Source of the DNA: JBBDMW01 sp040878005
Lineage (GTDB): Bacteria > Chloroflexota > Dehalococcoidia > Lucifugimonadales > Lucifugimonadaceae
DNA length: 46,230 bases
Direction of reading: 5' to 3'
NCBI GenBank assembly: GCA_040878005.1
Contig: JBBDMW010000073.1
Span: 1 to 46,230 of the forward strand
Part shown: positions 1-8,846 of the stretch, in pieces
Numbering within the stretch: position 1 is the stretch's first letter
Layout of the letters: every line of letters begins with the position of its first letter
Made by a program: the position numbers and the translations under genes
The notes under the pieces: model-generated
Database searches by the model: none
What the model was told of the DNA's origin: nothing
Seen by the model: only the letters and a program-made list of their open reading frames with translations

Positions 1-87
1 AACCTCCTGTCGCTTACTGTTTTTGCATTTACAGCAGCAACAGTGAGGTTCCCCATCACCTGCTAACAACCTCTGTGGGAGCTACAA

Positions 88-807
88 CTAGCGTTCTTCA
101 CCATGCCTCTCCAGCATCTCCACCAGTCCTGGCATGTTCTCCACGCGCTGGTGTGCCGTGTAGTCGGGGTGGCTGTTGTAGCGGTCCATGAGGATTGGGC
201 GGAGGCCCACGCGCAGCGAGCCGTTGATGTCTGACTCAAGCTGATCACCCACGTACGCCGCCTCGGCTGCCTCCACCCCTGCCTGCTCAAGTGCTGCCAG
301 GAATATCGGCGGGTGGGGCTTTTCCACTCCCGCATCTTTGGACGTGATGGCCATATCTATGTGATCGGTGAGGCCGAGGTGATCGCTGATGTCACGGCCA
401 GTATGTGGCACGTTCGAGATGACCCCGAGCCGGTAACCCATCGCCCTCAGCCTGTCCATGCCCTCCAGCACATCATCGAACAGGGCGAGCTCGTACTCTT
501 GCTCCCGCACGCGCTCCCATACCTGTGCCGCCGTCTCCAGGTCCACATCGTGCCCCGCGCCACGCAGCACAAGCTGCTCAAACCTGGCAAAGAAGTCTCG
601 CTGCTCCCCGCGCTGCATGTTCCTCACCGGCGCGCGGGAATTCTGCTCAGACATGAAGGCGTCAGCCTGGAGATACCCGGCATCGACACCTTCCGTCGTG
701 ACCTCCATGCCGAACGCGGCTGCAGCGCGCTTCTGTATCACTTCTCGGGGAGGATCGAACGCAGCGAGGGTGCCGTAGAGGTCAAAGAAGATTACTTGCA
801 GGCTCAT
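88..807 (-). CDS. HAD-superfamily hydrolase
   Basis: A 239-residue cytosolic phosphatase or dehalogenase-type hydrolase. All four HAD motifs are visible: motif I FFDLYGTL near residue 7 (Asp nucleophile; the second Asp of the usual DxD is Tyr, as in haloacid-dehalogenase-like members), motif II Ser in ISNV near residue 131, motif III Lys in EKPHPPIF near residue 162, and motif IV GDQLESD near residue 187. The region between motifs I and II is a helical cap of the C1 type. Length is normal for the family. It is divergent from mutM with about 200 bases between them. The DLYGT signature is more like the 2-haloacid dehalogenase/phosphatase branch than the sugar-phosphatase branch, but the substrate cannot be read from the sequence. 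Confidence 0.88.
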   Translation of the reverse strand: MSLQVIFFDLYGTLAAFDPPREVIQKRAAAAFGMEVTTEGVDAGYLQADAFMSEQNSRAPVRNMQRGEQRDFFARFEQLVLRGAGHDVDLETAAQVWERVREQEYELALFDDVLEGMDRLRAMGYRLGVISNVPHTGRDISDHLGLTDHIDMAITSKDAGVEKPHPPIFLAALEQAGVEAAEAAYVGDQLESDINGSLRVGLRPILMDRYNSHPDYTAHQRVENMPGLVEMLERHGEER

Positions 808-900
808 AACTGCCCCTCCGTGGACTCGATCAAGCTCGGACTCGCGCCGTCATCGGCTGCATGTCGTGGCCTGGTGGCCCTGCACAACGGGGTGTGCAAC

Positions 901-915
901 GGTTCTTTAAGAACC
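901..915. promoter_or_regulatory. Inverted repeat upstream of mutM
   Basis: GGTTCTT and AAGAACC arms (7 bp, perfect) around a single central T, in the divergent intergenic region between the HAD hydrolase and mutM, about 90 bases before the mutM start. The size and symmetry suit a dimeric repressor site. No regulator is assigned and it could be chance. Confidence 0.3.
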
Positions 916-1003
916 CGTGCGCATGCGAAACTACCGCAAGCCGTCGGCCATTCGGTGAAGTCACGTACGATTGCCTATTTCGTAGCATTTTACGGATAGC
1001 GCA

Positions 1004-1813
1004 TTGCCAGAACTTCCCGAAGTAGAATCGCTCAGGCGTTACCTTACTGCCAGCGGAATGTGTGGCCGCACCATAGCGGCTGTGGAAGCGCGCTGGCCGG
1101 GCATCGAAAACTCACTCGACGGTATGGGCGGCCTCGCTGGGTTGCCTGGGCGGCGCATGGAGTCAATCCACCGCCACGGCAAGCAGCTCTTGGTCATCCT
1201 TGACCGTGGCGTATTGGGTCTGCACATGGGCATGACCGGCAGCCTTGTGGTGCGTCACCCTGAGGACGAACCGCTCAAGTACGCCCATACCACGCTTTTC
1301 CTGGACGATGAGCGCCGGATTGAACTGACCGATCCGCGCAGATGGGCCTCGGTGGTGCTGGCGGGGCATGCGACAGAATTGACGGGAGGTCTGGGTCCAG
1401 ACGCGCTCGATCCGGACTTCACGGCTGATTCACTCATTGAACGCCTCTCTGGAAGGCGCATGGCAATCAAGCCGTTGCTGCTGGACCAGCGCATGCTGGC
1501 GGGTGTTGGCAATATATATGCCGATGAAGCCCTGCATCGTGCTGGCATCTCTCCACTCCGCCGCACCAACCGGATCAGCCGGGAACGGCTTGCCCGCCTG
1601 CATGCCGCAATTCGAGAGACGCTGGAGTCCGCCACGGAGTACATAGTTGCCCACCCGGTCAGTGATGGACGTCCGCTGGTGGTGGATGCCTACGATGGCC
1701 GCATGATGATGCCGCGACGCCGTGGTGAGCCCTGTCCCTCGTGTGGTCACCCGATAAGGTCCCATGCCTTCAACAATCGCACTGCATACTATTGCCCGGC
1801 GTGCCAGCGATGA
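1004..1813 (+). CDS. mutM: Formamidopyrimidine-DNA glycosylase (Fpg/MutM)
   Basis: Base-excision-repair glycosylase/AP lyase that removes 8-oxoguanine and formamidopyrimidines. It begins with the family's catalytic N-terminus MPELPEVE (Pro2 becomes the N-terminal nucleophile after Met removal, Glu3 is catalytic), which fixes the start at a TTG codon. The conserved Lys lies at about residue 60 (HRHGKQLL). The LAGVGNIYADE helix-two-turn-helix motif is present near residue 165. The C-terminal zinc finger has Cys244, Cys247, Cys264 and Cys267 with the conserved Arg259 that inserts into DNA. The length of 269 residues is typical. It stands alone, divergent from the HAD hydrolase, with the tRNA-Ser downstream. 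Confidence 0.97.
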   Translation: MPELPEVESLRRYLTASGMCGRTIAAVEARWPGIENSLDGMGGLAGLPGRRMESIHRHGKQLLVILDRGVLGLHMGMTGSLVVRHPEDEPLKYAHTTLFLDDERRIELTDPRRWASVVLAGHATELTGGLGPDALDPDFTADSLIERLSGRRMAIKPLLLDQRMLAGVGNIYADEALHRAGISPLRRTNRISRERLARLHAAIRETLESATEYIVAHPVSDGRPLVVDAYDGRMMMPRRRGEPCPSCGHPIRSHAFNNRTAYYCPACQR

Positions 1814-1928
1814 CCGTCCTGGGATGATAGTGGCCTGAGGTGGTTGAACTGGTTTCAGTGGAATGCTCGACCGGGTTTTGTGTACGCGGCGACCTGGCAA
1901 CCTTTAAACTGGATAGTCGGCGCTCACC

Positions 1929-2019
1929 GGAGGGATGGCCGAGCGGTTTAAGGCGGCAGTCTTGAAAACTGTTGTGGGGTTTTGCCTCACCGTGGGTTCG
2001 AATCCCACTCCCTCCGCCA
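1929..2019 (+). tRNA. tRNA-Ser (anticodon UGA)
   Basis: A 91-base type II tRNA. The acceptor stem GGAGGGA (1929-1935) pairs with TCCCTCC (2009-2015), followed by discriminator G and an encoded CCA. The anticodon loop CTTGAAA reads UGA for serine. A long variable arm (TGTGGGG/CCTCACC region), typical of tRNA-Ser, precedes the T-arm with GGTTCGAATCC. The gene stands alone. Confidence 0.97.
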
Positions 2020-2663
2020 CCTCGGCCCCCTCGCCACTGCGATCCTCACCTGCTGCGAGTGGTCAATGAGGCGTTCCCGGCTGTATCTCTCCTGTGATTG
2101 GCAACAGCATGGTGTGCCGCTGCCCGTTCCTGGACATGACCTTTGGGAGACGGCTGCGGGAATGCGAAGTGCCGGAACACCAAACCGCCCCGGACAGCTA
2201 GTGCGGGGCGGTGGGCGCCTGCGGGGACAGGTTGACGCCTATGGATCTCGCCGGACCCGGCTCACGGACACCGCCACGCACCCCACGCACTTGCAAGCCG
2301 ATCCAACAAGATATTGTCAAGTTAGCCGCTACAAATTGCCGGTTCACTGGGGGATGGGGTTAACTCAGTATCATCCATTCGGGTGATAAGAGGCTCAAGT
2401 TGTTGTTTATGATGCCGCCCGCAGGGCACGGCAACGTTGTGAAGTGCTGTTCAGCCGGAGTGCCCGTTGTACAGGTAGCTCCTGGCAGGGTCCCGTCAAT
2501 GCCCCTGCGGAACACCGCGTAGATGCCTGGCATAAATTAGTGTGCACTTGGGGAGCCCGCTTTCTCGGTATTTAACACTGGTATCGCAAAATTTCCAGCG
2601 GGAATAGCAGTGCGAACCACGCACAGTTAGATCCCGCGGTCAGTCTCCAGTAGTCAGGATTGG
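2020..2663. other. Intergenic region with no supported gene
   Basis: 644 bases between the tRNA and the glycerophosphodiesterase gene. An open frame running out of the tRNA has no recognisable protein signature. I see no repeats, convincing hairpin or other RNA gene. Confidence 0.5.
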
Positions 2664-3428
2664 GTGACGTTCATGCCATTCACTTTGATAGCTCACAGGG
2701 GGTTCTCATCGCAGGCGCCCGAAAACACTTTCGAGGCCTTTGACCTCGCTCTTGAGAACGGGTTCAGCAACTTTGAACTGGATGCACAGCCGTCGTCAGA
2801 CGGCGTGCCAGTGGTGATCCATGACGGGGTGCTGGACCGTACGACCAGCGGCAGTGGTCCAGTGGGGGGAGCGACCCTTGCCGAACTCAAGGCGCTGGAT
2901 GCCGGCTCCTGGTTCGGTGACGGCAAAGCATATGCGGGCGTGAAAATACCGACGCTCGAAGAGGTTCTGCTTCGTTACGCGGACAGGGCGCACATACACC
3001 TGGAACTCAAATCTATGGAGCCTGAGCTCCCTGCGAAGGTTGCGGCCCTCTTGATTGCAACCGGCTGGCTGAACGTCGCTGACAGCGATGAGTTCGGCGT
3101 CCCCGGTCTCACTGTCACTTCGTTTCACATCGACCAGCTTCATCGCTCACGCCGGGTACTTCCGCCGAACGTCAGGCATGGGTGGCTGTTGCGGGCCATT
3201 GATGACACTACTCTTGACCTGGCAGGATACGTTGGCGTCAACGGTGTCTACCCACGCGCCGCCACTGCAACGGCAGAATCTGTGAAGGATGCGCTCAGCC
3301 TGGGACATTCTGTGCGCGGGTGGGGCGTATCTGGCCCCGATGACATCCGGCGGCTGGTGGAAGCAGGCGCACAGGGGACAACCGTAGACTGGCCGGACGA
3401 GGCGGCGCGTATTCTCCGGGAGGTATAG
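2664..3428 (+). CDS. Glycerophosphodiester phosphodiesterase
   Basis: GDPD-family TIM-barrel enzyme that hydrolyses glycerophosphodiesters from phospholipid turnover to glycerol-3-phosphate and an alcohol. The N-terminus carries the family signature: LIAHRG (His11, Arg12), APENT, FELDAQPSSDG with metal-binding Glu, and VIHDGVLDRTT with the second catalytic His. HLELKS near residue 110 is the later Glu/Lys strand. No signal peptide is seen, so it is probably cytosolic like UgpQ. The GTG at 2664 or the ATG at 2673 could be the start; neither has a strong Shine-Dalgarno. At 254 residues the length is normal for UgpQ-type enzymes. No transport genes are adjacent. Confidence 0.93.
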   Translation: MTFMPFTLIAHRGFSSQAPENTFEAFDLALENGFSNFELDAQPSSDGVPVVIHDGVLDRTTSGSGPVGGATLAELKALDAGSWFGDGKAYAGVKIPTLEEVLLRYADRAHIHLELKSMEPELPAKVAALLIATGWLNVADSDEFGVPGLTVTSFHIDQLHRSRRVLPPNVRHGWLLRAIDDTTLDLAGYVGVNGVYPRAATATAESVKDALSLGHSVRGWGVSGPDDIRRLVEAGAQGTTVDWPDEAARILREV

Positions 3429-3510
3429 TGCACAACCTGAGTTTGGAGATCACTGGCCCCCACGCGCTTACACGATACATGGGAACAACCACGTAGATAG
3501 GCAACCAGGT

Positions 3511-3720
3511 ATGTCTTCATTTTTATTGGTGACGGCTGCGCCGGTCATGTTCTTCGTCAGCGCATGGGTGCTGATGATCTTCGCCGGCATACTATCCGGC
3601 GACCTTGGCACCAGGCCCATCAGCTACACGACATCGTTGCTGGCCACGCTGGCAATCTGGCTCGTGGTCGCCCCGCTCATTGGCGCATCGCTCCGGCGGG
3701 CGGGCGGCAGGCGGCGATAG
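3511..3720 (+). CDS. Small two-helix membrane protein
   Basis: A 69-residue protein with two hydrophobic segments (about residues 4-28 and 42-60) and a basic C-terminus RRAGGRRR, which suggests an N-in, C-in hairpin in the inner membrane. No family is recognised. The hydrophobic pattern and ATG start support a real gene, but the ribosome-binding site is weak and it lies between unrelated genes. Confidence 0.5.
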   Translation: MSSFLLVTAAPVMFFVSAWVLMIFAGILSGDLGTRPISYTTSLLATLAIWLVVAPLIGASLRRAGGRRR

Positions 3721-3927
3721 CGCAGGCGGCTGTGTCTGGTTGCGTGCGATATGAAATTGCCGAACGCTGCGGGGGATTATGCCCATCAGCACCTCCTGTG
3801 GGCCGGGATAGCTACGGGATCTGGTTTAGTTTGGGAGCGTGACGTAGGCCACATCCTTGCTCCGGCATCATTAAGATGGTGTGCATCTTGAGATAGGCAT
3901 GACCGTGACGTTGGGAGTCATGTGTAA

Positions 3928-4392
3928 GTGAACCTTGGACCGCACCTCGCCGTGTCCACCGTCATAGGAGCAGGAGTATGGGCGGCCACGGGAGAAGTCA
4001 ACGCACTCCCGGCCGCGGTGGCAGCCGGAGTCCTGCCGGATGCGGATCACTTGCTGGAGTACTACCTGAAGTACGTGCGCCGCGAGCGACGATTTCTGTT
4101 CCTCATGTTCCACGGCTGGGAGTTCCTGGCGGCGGGCGTGGCGATATACCTTTTCGTCATACCTGAGCCGTGGATGCTGGCTGCCGTTCTTGGTTATGCC
4201 AGCCAGGTGGGCAGCGACCAGGTATTCAACCGCGTTCGCTGGCACACGTACTTTTTCACTGCACGGGCGATCCTGGGGTTCAGGTCTGAGAAAGTGTTGG
4301 GCCGGGATGACTCAGAATCTTACATGGCACTGGTCAACTCGGTCCCTTTTGGCAGGGCACGACTGCGCCGGTGGCTGGAGGACCGGCTGTAG
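3928..4392 (+). CDS. Membrane protein, possible metal-dependent hydrolase-like
   Basis: A 154-residue protein starting at GTG. It has several hydrophobic stretches and conserved-looking polar motifs: GPHLAVS near the N-terminus, a PDADH motif near residue 38, and FHGWEF near residue 63. Scattered His/Asp in membrane-proximal positions resemble the YdjM/DUF457 type of predicted membrane-bound metal-dependent hydrolases, but the match is from memory of the pattern and is weak. It is convergent with the LiaF-like gene, with only a few bases between the stop codons. Confidence 0.6.
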   Translation: MNLGPHLAVSTVIGAGVWAATGEVNALPAAVAAGVLPDADHLLEYYLKYVRRERRFLFLMFHGWEFLAAGVAIYLFVIPEPWMLAAVLGYASQVGSDQVFNRVRWHTYFFTARAILGFRSEKVLGRDDSESYMALVNSVPFGRARLRRWLEDRL

Positions 4393-4399
4393 CCGCCAC

Positions 4400-5308
4400 C
4401 TACCTTATGTTGATGCTGGAGACTCCAGCCTCGGCCGTAAGATCAAGACGGTCAGATGCCGAGCTGTAGCCGGGGGACTCGTAGTAATCGCCAGACCTCG
4501 GGAATCTCGATTCGTCCACATCCACAGAGGAGATGCTGCCGCCGGCGCTGATGCGCGCCGCCACGCCGTCAGGAATCCGCACGTCTATGCTGGACACGCC
4601 GCCTGAAATCCGGCCCTGTACGTGACCGACTGGCGCCGGGGCGGTAACTTCCACGCTGGACGCCCCTGTGTCTACATCAAATGAAGTGATATTCAGTTGC
4701 TCCAGGTTCACGACGAAGCTTCCAGCGCCGCCGTCGATGTCAATCCTCAACGGTACGTCCCGGGACAGTTGCACATCCCAGTTTCTGCCAGAAGCTGGCC
4801 GCCCGAAGAAAAAGAACCCGCCATTTCCCTCAGACTCTATGTTGACCGTGGCGATGCCCTCGTTGCGGCTCAGCGAGGCGTTCACGCCATCTTCCCTGTC
4901 CGTGAACGTTGCGCTGATAAGGTCCTCGGAGCCAGCCGGAAGGCTTCCAACCGTCAATTCACCTGCCCCGAAACGAATGTTGACGTGGGCGCGCTCAGCT
5001 TCCGCAACCGGCTCTGTATACGTGGATGTGACCACGTCGCCCCATGCCGTGTCTGATGTTGCCCATGTGAACGCCACCACGCCGGCCACTGTTAGCACCA
5101 CAAGCGTGGACATGATGGCTGGATGAGCGTTGCGGAGGATGAACCCCAGGCCTATCAGAACCAGGGCCACGGGCCAGAACCGCCACAGGCTTCCCCAGAT
5201 CCACCATGGGATCACGCCCAGCGTCTGCAGCAGCAGGATAACTCCCACTGAAATGAGGATCAGGGGGAAGATGGGCACGCCTCTGTGGCCGGCTGATCGG
5301 GAGCTCAT
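4400..5308 (-). CDS. LiaF-like envelope stress membrane protein
   Basis: 302 residues. Residues 12-60 form two hydrophobic helices with the LiaI/LiaF-like pattern (FPLILISVGVILLLQTLG, then FWPVALVLIGLGFILR). A third helix follows at about 66-84, and then an extracytoplasmic beta-rich domain of the DUF4097/LiaF toastrack type, with repeated Ser/Asp/Val strands (GASSVEV, SSIDVRIPDG, SSVDVDES). Such proteins sense or modulate cell-envelope stress. It starts one base after the stop of the upstream PspC-domain gene, so the two are almost certainly co-transcribed and translationally coupled. No LiaRS two-component genes are adjacent. The exact ligand is unknown. Confidence 0.8.
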   Translation of the reverse strand: MSSRSAGHRGVPIFPLILISVGVILLLQTLGVIPWWIWGSLWRFWPVALVLIGLGFILRNAHPAIMSTLVVLTVAGVVAFTWATSDTAWGDVVTSTYTEPVAEAERAHVNIRFGAGELTVGSLPAGSEDLISATFTDREDGVNASLSRNEGIATVNIESEGNGGFFFFGRPASGRNWDVQLSRDVPLRIDIDGGAGSFVVNLEQLNITSFDVDTGASSVEVTAPAPVGHVQGRISGGVSSIDVRIPDGVAARISAGGSISSVDVDESRFPRSGDYYESPGYSSASDRLDLTAEAGVSSINIR

Positions 5309-5309
5309 G

Positions 5310-5780
5310 TCACTGCCTGCGGCTTCTCCTTACCAGCATCATCACGCCCAGGAGTATGAGGACGGTCGGCCATATGACGTTCCACTCCAGCCAATCAAAA
5401 AGCCCCAGGTTGCCGGCCAGGAACAAAATTCCCATTACAACCAGTACGATGCCCACGGTCTGCAACCTGCGCGAGTGGACCTCATCCGATGTACGGCCAC
5501 TGCCACGGTCACTGGTCTCTTCCGAAGGCTGTGCCAGCTGCGTGTCAGTCTCTCCGGTTGAATCAGCAGCGCCGGTGAACGTGGTGGAACGCTCGTCCGC
5601 CTCGGGCATCAGTACCCAGAGCACAATGTAGGCGATTAATGCGGTCCCGGCGGTGGCAAATGCAAGGACTACCCAGATAGCACGGACCAGGACCGGGTCC
5701 ACCTCCAGGTACTCTGCGATTCCCCCGGACACACCGGCGAACATCCTCTCGCTGGTGCTGCGTTGAAGGCGACGAGTCAT
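5310..5780 (-). CDS. PspC-domain membrane protein
   Basis: 156 residues. The first 60 or so are a canonical PspC domain (LQRSTSERMFAGVSGGIAEYLEVDPVLVRAIWVVLAF) with its transmembrane helix. A polar linker of about 45 residues follows, then two C-terminal helices of the LiaF/DUF5668 type ending in RRSRRQ. PspC proteins help sense membrane damage. It is the first gene of a two-gene operon with the LiaF-like gene. The fusion of PspC and LiaF-type helices in one small protein is common in Gram-positive-like lineages and Chloroflexota. Confidence 0.85.
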   Translation of the reverse strand: MTRRLQRSTSERMFAGVSGGIAEYLEVDPVLVRAIWVVLAFATAGTALIAYIVLWVLMPEADERSTTFTGAADSTGETDTQLAQPSEETSDRGSGRTSDEVHSRRLQTVGIVLVVMGILFLAGNLGLFDWLEWNVIWPTVLILLGVMMLVRRSRRQ

Positions 5781-6030
5781 CTGTACTCCTGCGGAGACAC
5801 ATTTCGGAGGCGCGATGCCTTGATCCGAAGTCGCACTGTTCTACGTGGCGACATCCTTAGTCTACCCGTTATCAAGTAAAGAAAAAGAACATGATGGAAC
5901 GGCGCCACCCTGTGGGCTTAGTGCTGACACAGATGTCCTTATGCGTCTGCTGGCCCAAGCTTGAAGTTAAGTATTTCACGCACAGGCACCAAACGTTCCT
6001 CAGGGATTCACCTTTCCCTTGACCCTGCTC

Positions 6031-6516
6031 ATGCGCCAAGAGTTCGTAAGGCCGTTCCTCGCCCCCACCCGGCTGGTGTGGAAGCGGGAGTTTGGGGCTG
6101 ATATCACAGTCAGGGATACCCGGATCGTCGCCGACCGATATGAAACCAGTGACATCACCGTGGTGGTGGGCATTGGCGGCAGGCTTACTGGCAACGTGAT
6201 GTACGGCTTTGGCGAGCAAACTTCGGTCCAGGTGGCCAACCGCCTGATTGGTGCGAATACTCCAATCGACGACCCCATGGCAGTTTCGGCCATAGGGGAG
6301 ATAGCCAACATGATCACTGGCAATGCCGTGGCCCGCCTGGCTGCGGAAGGGTTCCTCTGCGAAATCACCCCTCCGGTGATCATGGAGCCGCGCGGTGTTC
6401 CCATTGCCATCACTATTCCCCGCCAGGTCCTGGTCGTCCTGGACAGTGATCTTGGCAGCCTCGCCATCCGGATCAGCCTGTCAGAGAACTTGTGCACCAA
6501 ACGCCAGGCTGCCTGA
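6031..6516 (+). CDS. CheX-like chemotaxis phosphatase domain protein
   Basis: A single-domain CheC/CheX-family protein of about 161 residues. It shows the ExxN phosphatase motif in GEIANMITGNA, the following FLCEITPPVI strand typical of CheX (ISPPxV), and a GxxTGNVMYGF strand before the motif. CheX dephosphorylates CheY-P or related receiver domains. An in-frame TTG lies at 6019, but the ATG at 6031 gives the usual family N-terminus (short lead, then a helix), so I prefer it. No CheA, CheY or flagellar genes occur in the window, so it may act on a non-chemotaxis response regulator. Confidence 0.82.
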   Translation: MRQEFVRPFLAPTRLVWKREFGADITVRDTRIVADRYETSDITVVVGIGGRLTGNVMYGFGEQTSVQVANRLIGANTPIDDPMAVSAIGEIANMITGNAVARLAAEGFLCEITPPVIMEPRGVPIAITIPRQVLVVLDSDLGSLAIRISLSENLCTKRQAA

Positions 6517-6761
6517 CGTAACTTTGTCCTGACCCCGATCGCGTCGCGGGGCATGTTTAGGCGTGGACAGTCCGGGCATGCCTCGGTAGCATTGGCTGGC
6601 TGCAACGTCCCGCGACTGCCGTCCATATTGGTCTGAACGGTCGCGGTCCGCCAGTGACATCGGCGGCGGAGATCATGGCCAGCGCTCCCAGCGGTGGGGC
6701 CACGGTTTCAGGTCTCCAGGCTGCTGCCGTTTCGCGACTGCGAGAAAGCGAGATCGTTTTC

Positions 6762-7931
6762 GTGAATATTCACGAGTACCAGGCTAAACAGATATTGGAT
6801 CAGTACGGCATACCCACACCTCCGGGCGAGGTCGCCGAAACTGCTGAAGAGGCGCGGAAGATAGCTGAACGCATGGGTGGCCCCGTGGTGGTCAAGGCGC
6901 AGATCCACGCCGGAGGCCGCGGGAAAGCCGGCGGTGTCAAGATCGTGGACACACCCGCCCAGGCCGAAGATGCGGCGCGAGGCATGCTCGGCAAGGCGCT
7001 CATCACCCACCAGACTTCAGCCGAAGGGGTGGTGGTGCGAAAGGTCATGGTGGCCGGCGCCACAGATATCGCCAATGAGCTTTACCTGTCCGTGGTGATG
7101 GACAGCGATGCGGGCGCACCGGTGGTCATGGCCAGCACCGAGGGCGGTGTGGAGATAGAAGAGGTGGCGGAAAAAACACCCGACAGGATATTCAGGATCG
7201 CCGGCGATCCGCTGATCGGCCTCGCTCCATATCACGCCCGTGATCTTGCCATCAGCCTGGGGGTGCCAGACAGCCTCCTCAGACCCACGGCGGCCCTCAT
7301 TTCCAGTCTCTACCAGGTTTTCGTAGAGAAAGACTGCTCGCTGGTGGAGATAAACCCGCTGGTGGTCACCACTGACAATCGCATCGTTGCGCTGGACGCT
7401 AAGATCAACTTCGAAGACGATGCCCTGTTCCGGCACCCGGATCTCCAGGCCATGCATGATCCCGAGCAGGAGGACGACCTCGAGCGCCGTGCTGCTGCGG
7501 CGGGCCTCGCGTACGTGAAATTGGAGGGCGGTCGCGTGGGTTGCATGGTCAATGGCGCCGGCCTCGCTATGGCCACCATGGACCTGACCAAGTGGGCGGG
7601 TGCGGACCCTGCCAACTTCCTGGACGTTGGCGGCAGCGCCGACGAAGACCGCATCGAGGAAGCCTTCAAGATCATCGTTTCGGACCCTGATGTTGAAGCG
7701 ATCCTGATCAACCTGTTCGGCGGCATACTGCGCACGGACGCCGCCGCCCGTGGCGTGGTAGCGGGGGCCAGGGCCACCAGGTCAGACCTGCCCATTGTTG
7801 TCGCCATGCGTGGCACCAATGCCGAAGAGGGATTGAAGATACTCGGCGAGTCCGGGTTGAACGTGACTACCGCCGATGACCTTGCTGGCGCTGCCGAAGC
7901 GCTCAAGAATATGCTCCAGGGGGCTGCATAA
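6762..7931 (+). CDS. sucC: Succinyl-CoA synthetase beta subunit
   Basis: ADP-forming succinate-CoA ligase beta chain, TCA cycle, cytosolic. The start is GTG at 6762, because it gives the invariant N-terminus MNIHEYQAKQIL; the frame is open further upstream but that part is unlike the family. The ATP-grasp domain occupies the first 220 or so residues with the nucleotide-binding GGRGKAGGVK near residue 47. The C-terminal ligase domain has NLFGGILRTDAAARG near residue 310. At 389 residues it is normal length. Its stop overlaps the sucD start by one base, so the two subunits are translationally coupled. Confidence 0.97.
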   Translation: MNIHEYQAKQILDQYGIPTPPGEVAETAEEARKIAERMGGPVVVKAQIHAGGRGKAGGVKIVDTPAQAEDAARGMLGKALITHQTSAEGVVVRKVMVAGATDIANELYLSVVMDSDAGAPVVMASTEGGVEIEEVAEKTPDRIFRIAGDPLIGLAPYHARDLAISLGVPDSLLRPTAALISSLYQVFVEKDCSLVEINPLVVTTDNRIVALDAKINFEDDALFRHPDLQAMHDPEQEDDLERRAAAAGLAYVKLEGGRVGCMVNGAGLAMATMDLTKWAGADPANFLDVGGSADEDRIEEAFKIIVSDPDVEAILINLFGGILRTDAAARGVVAGARATRSDLPIVVAMRGTNAEEGLKILGESGLNVTTADDLAGAAEALKNMLQGAA

Positions 7932-8803
7932 TGCCTGTGTTGGTAGGAAAAGATACCCGCCTGCTTGTCCAGGGCCTGGGCCGTGACGGCAGCTTCCAGG
8001 CAAGCCGTGCCCGCGCCTATGGCACCGACATGGTCGCTGGCGTGCATCCCGGCCGCGGCGGCAGCAAATTTGAGGACGCGGTCCCCATCTTCACTTCAGT
8101 TGCCGAGGCCGTTGACGAGACCGGGGCGAACGTGGGCCTCATCTTCGTTCCAGCCCCATTTGCACTGGACGCCATTGTTGAGCAGGTGGACGCTGGCCTG
8201 CCGCTGATCGTGTGCATCACGGAGGGCGTGCCTGTGCAGGACATGGTCAAGGTCCTTGCATACATGAAGGACAAGAACAGCCGCCTCATTGGCCCCAACT
8301 GTCCCGGCCTGCTCCAGCCGGCGACTAAAGCAAAAGTCGGCATCATCCCGGGCAGCATCGTGCAGGAGGGGCGCGTGGGTGTTGTCTCCCGCAGTGGCAC
8401 GCTCACCTATGAAGCCATTGCCCAGTTGGGTCAGTTCGGCCTTGGCGAGTCGACGTGTGTGGGCATCGGCGGGGACCCTTTGCATGGCACCACTTTCACG
8501 GATGTGCTGGGCATGTTCCAGGAAGACCCGGACACCGACGCCATCGTGATGATCGGCGAAATCGGCGGCACTCGTGAGCAGAAGGCCGCAGAGTTTATAA
8601 AGAAGCACGTCACCAAGCCGGTCGTGGCCACCATTGCAGGCCAGACAGCCCCTCCCGGCAAGCGCATGGGACACGCCGGGGCGATTGTCACCGGCAAGGC
8701 AGCGCTGGCTTCTGAGAAGACACGTGTCCTCTCAGAAGCGGGAGTACACGTAGTGGACTCTCCGGCATACATAGGGCAGAAGATGAAGGAAGTGCTGGGC
8801 TAG
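7931..8803 (+). CDS. sucD: Succinyl-CoA synthetase alpha subunit
   Basis: Partner of SucC in the alpha-beta ligase that makes ATP from succinyl-CoA. The N-terminal CoA-binding Rossmann domain is followed by IGPNCPGLL near residue 121 and the phospho-histidine loop GKRMGHAGAIV, with the active-site His at about 248. At 290 residues it is typical. The ATG overlaps the sucC TAA by one base. Confidence 0.97.
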   Translation: MPVLVGKDTRLLVQGLGRDGSFQASRARAYGTDMVAGVHPGRGGSKFEDAVPIFTSVAEAVDETGANVGLIFVPAPFALDAIVEQVDAGLPLIVCITEGVPVQDMVKVLAYMKDKNSRLIGPNCPGLLQPATKAKVGIIPGSIVQEGRVGVVSRSGTLTYEAIAQLGQFGLGESTCVGIGGDPLHGTTFTDVLGMFQEDPDTDAIVMIGEIGGTREQKAAEFIKKHVTKPVVATIAGQTAPPGKRMGHAGAIVTGKAALASEKTRVLSEAGVHVVDSPAYIGQKMKEVLG

Positions 8804-8846
8804 CGTCCCTTGCCTTCGGGCGGGCCACGGCAAAGGCGGCGGACCA

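Noticed and set aside
1982..2386. 134-codon frame starting inside the tRNA-Ser gene
   Set aside because: It begins within the tRNA, lacks a ribosome-binding site and shows no protein-like pattern.
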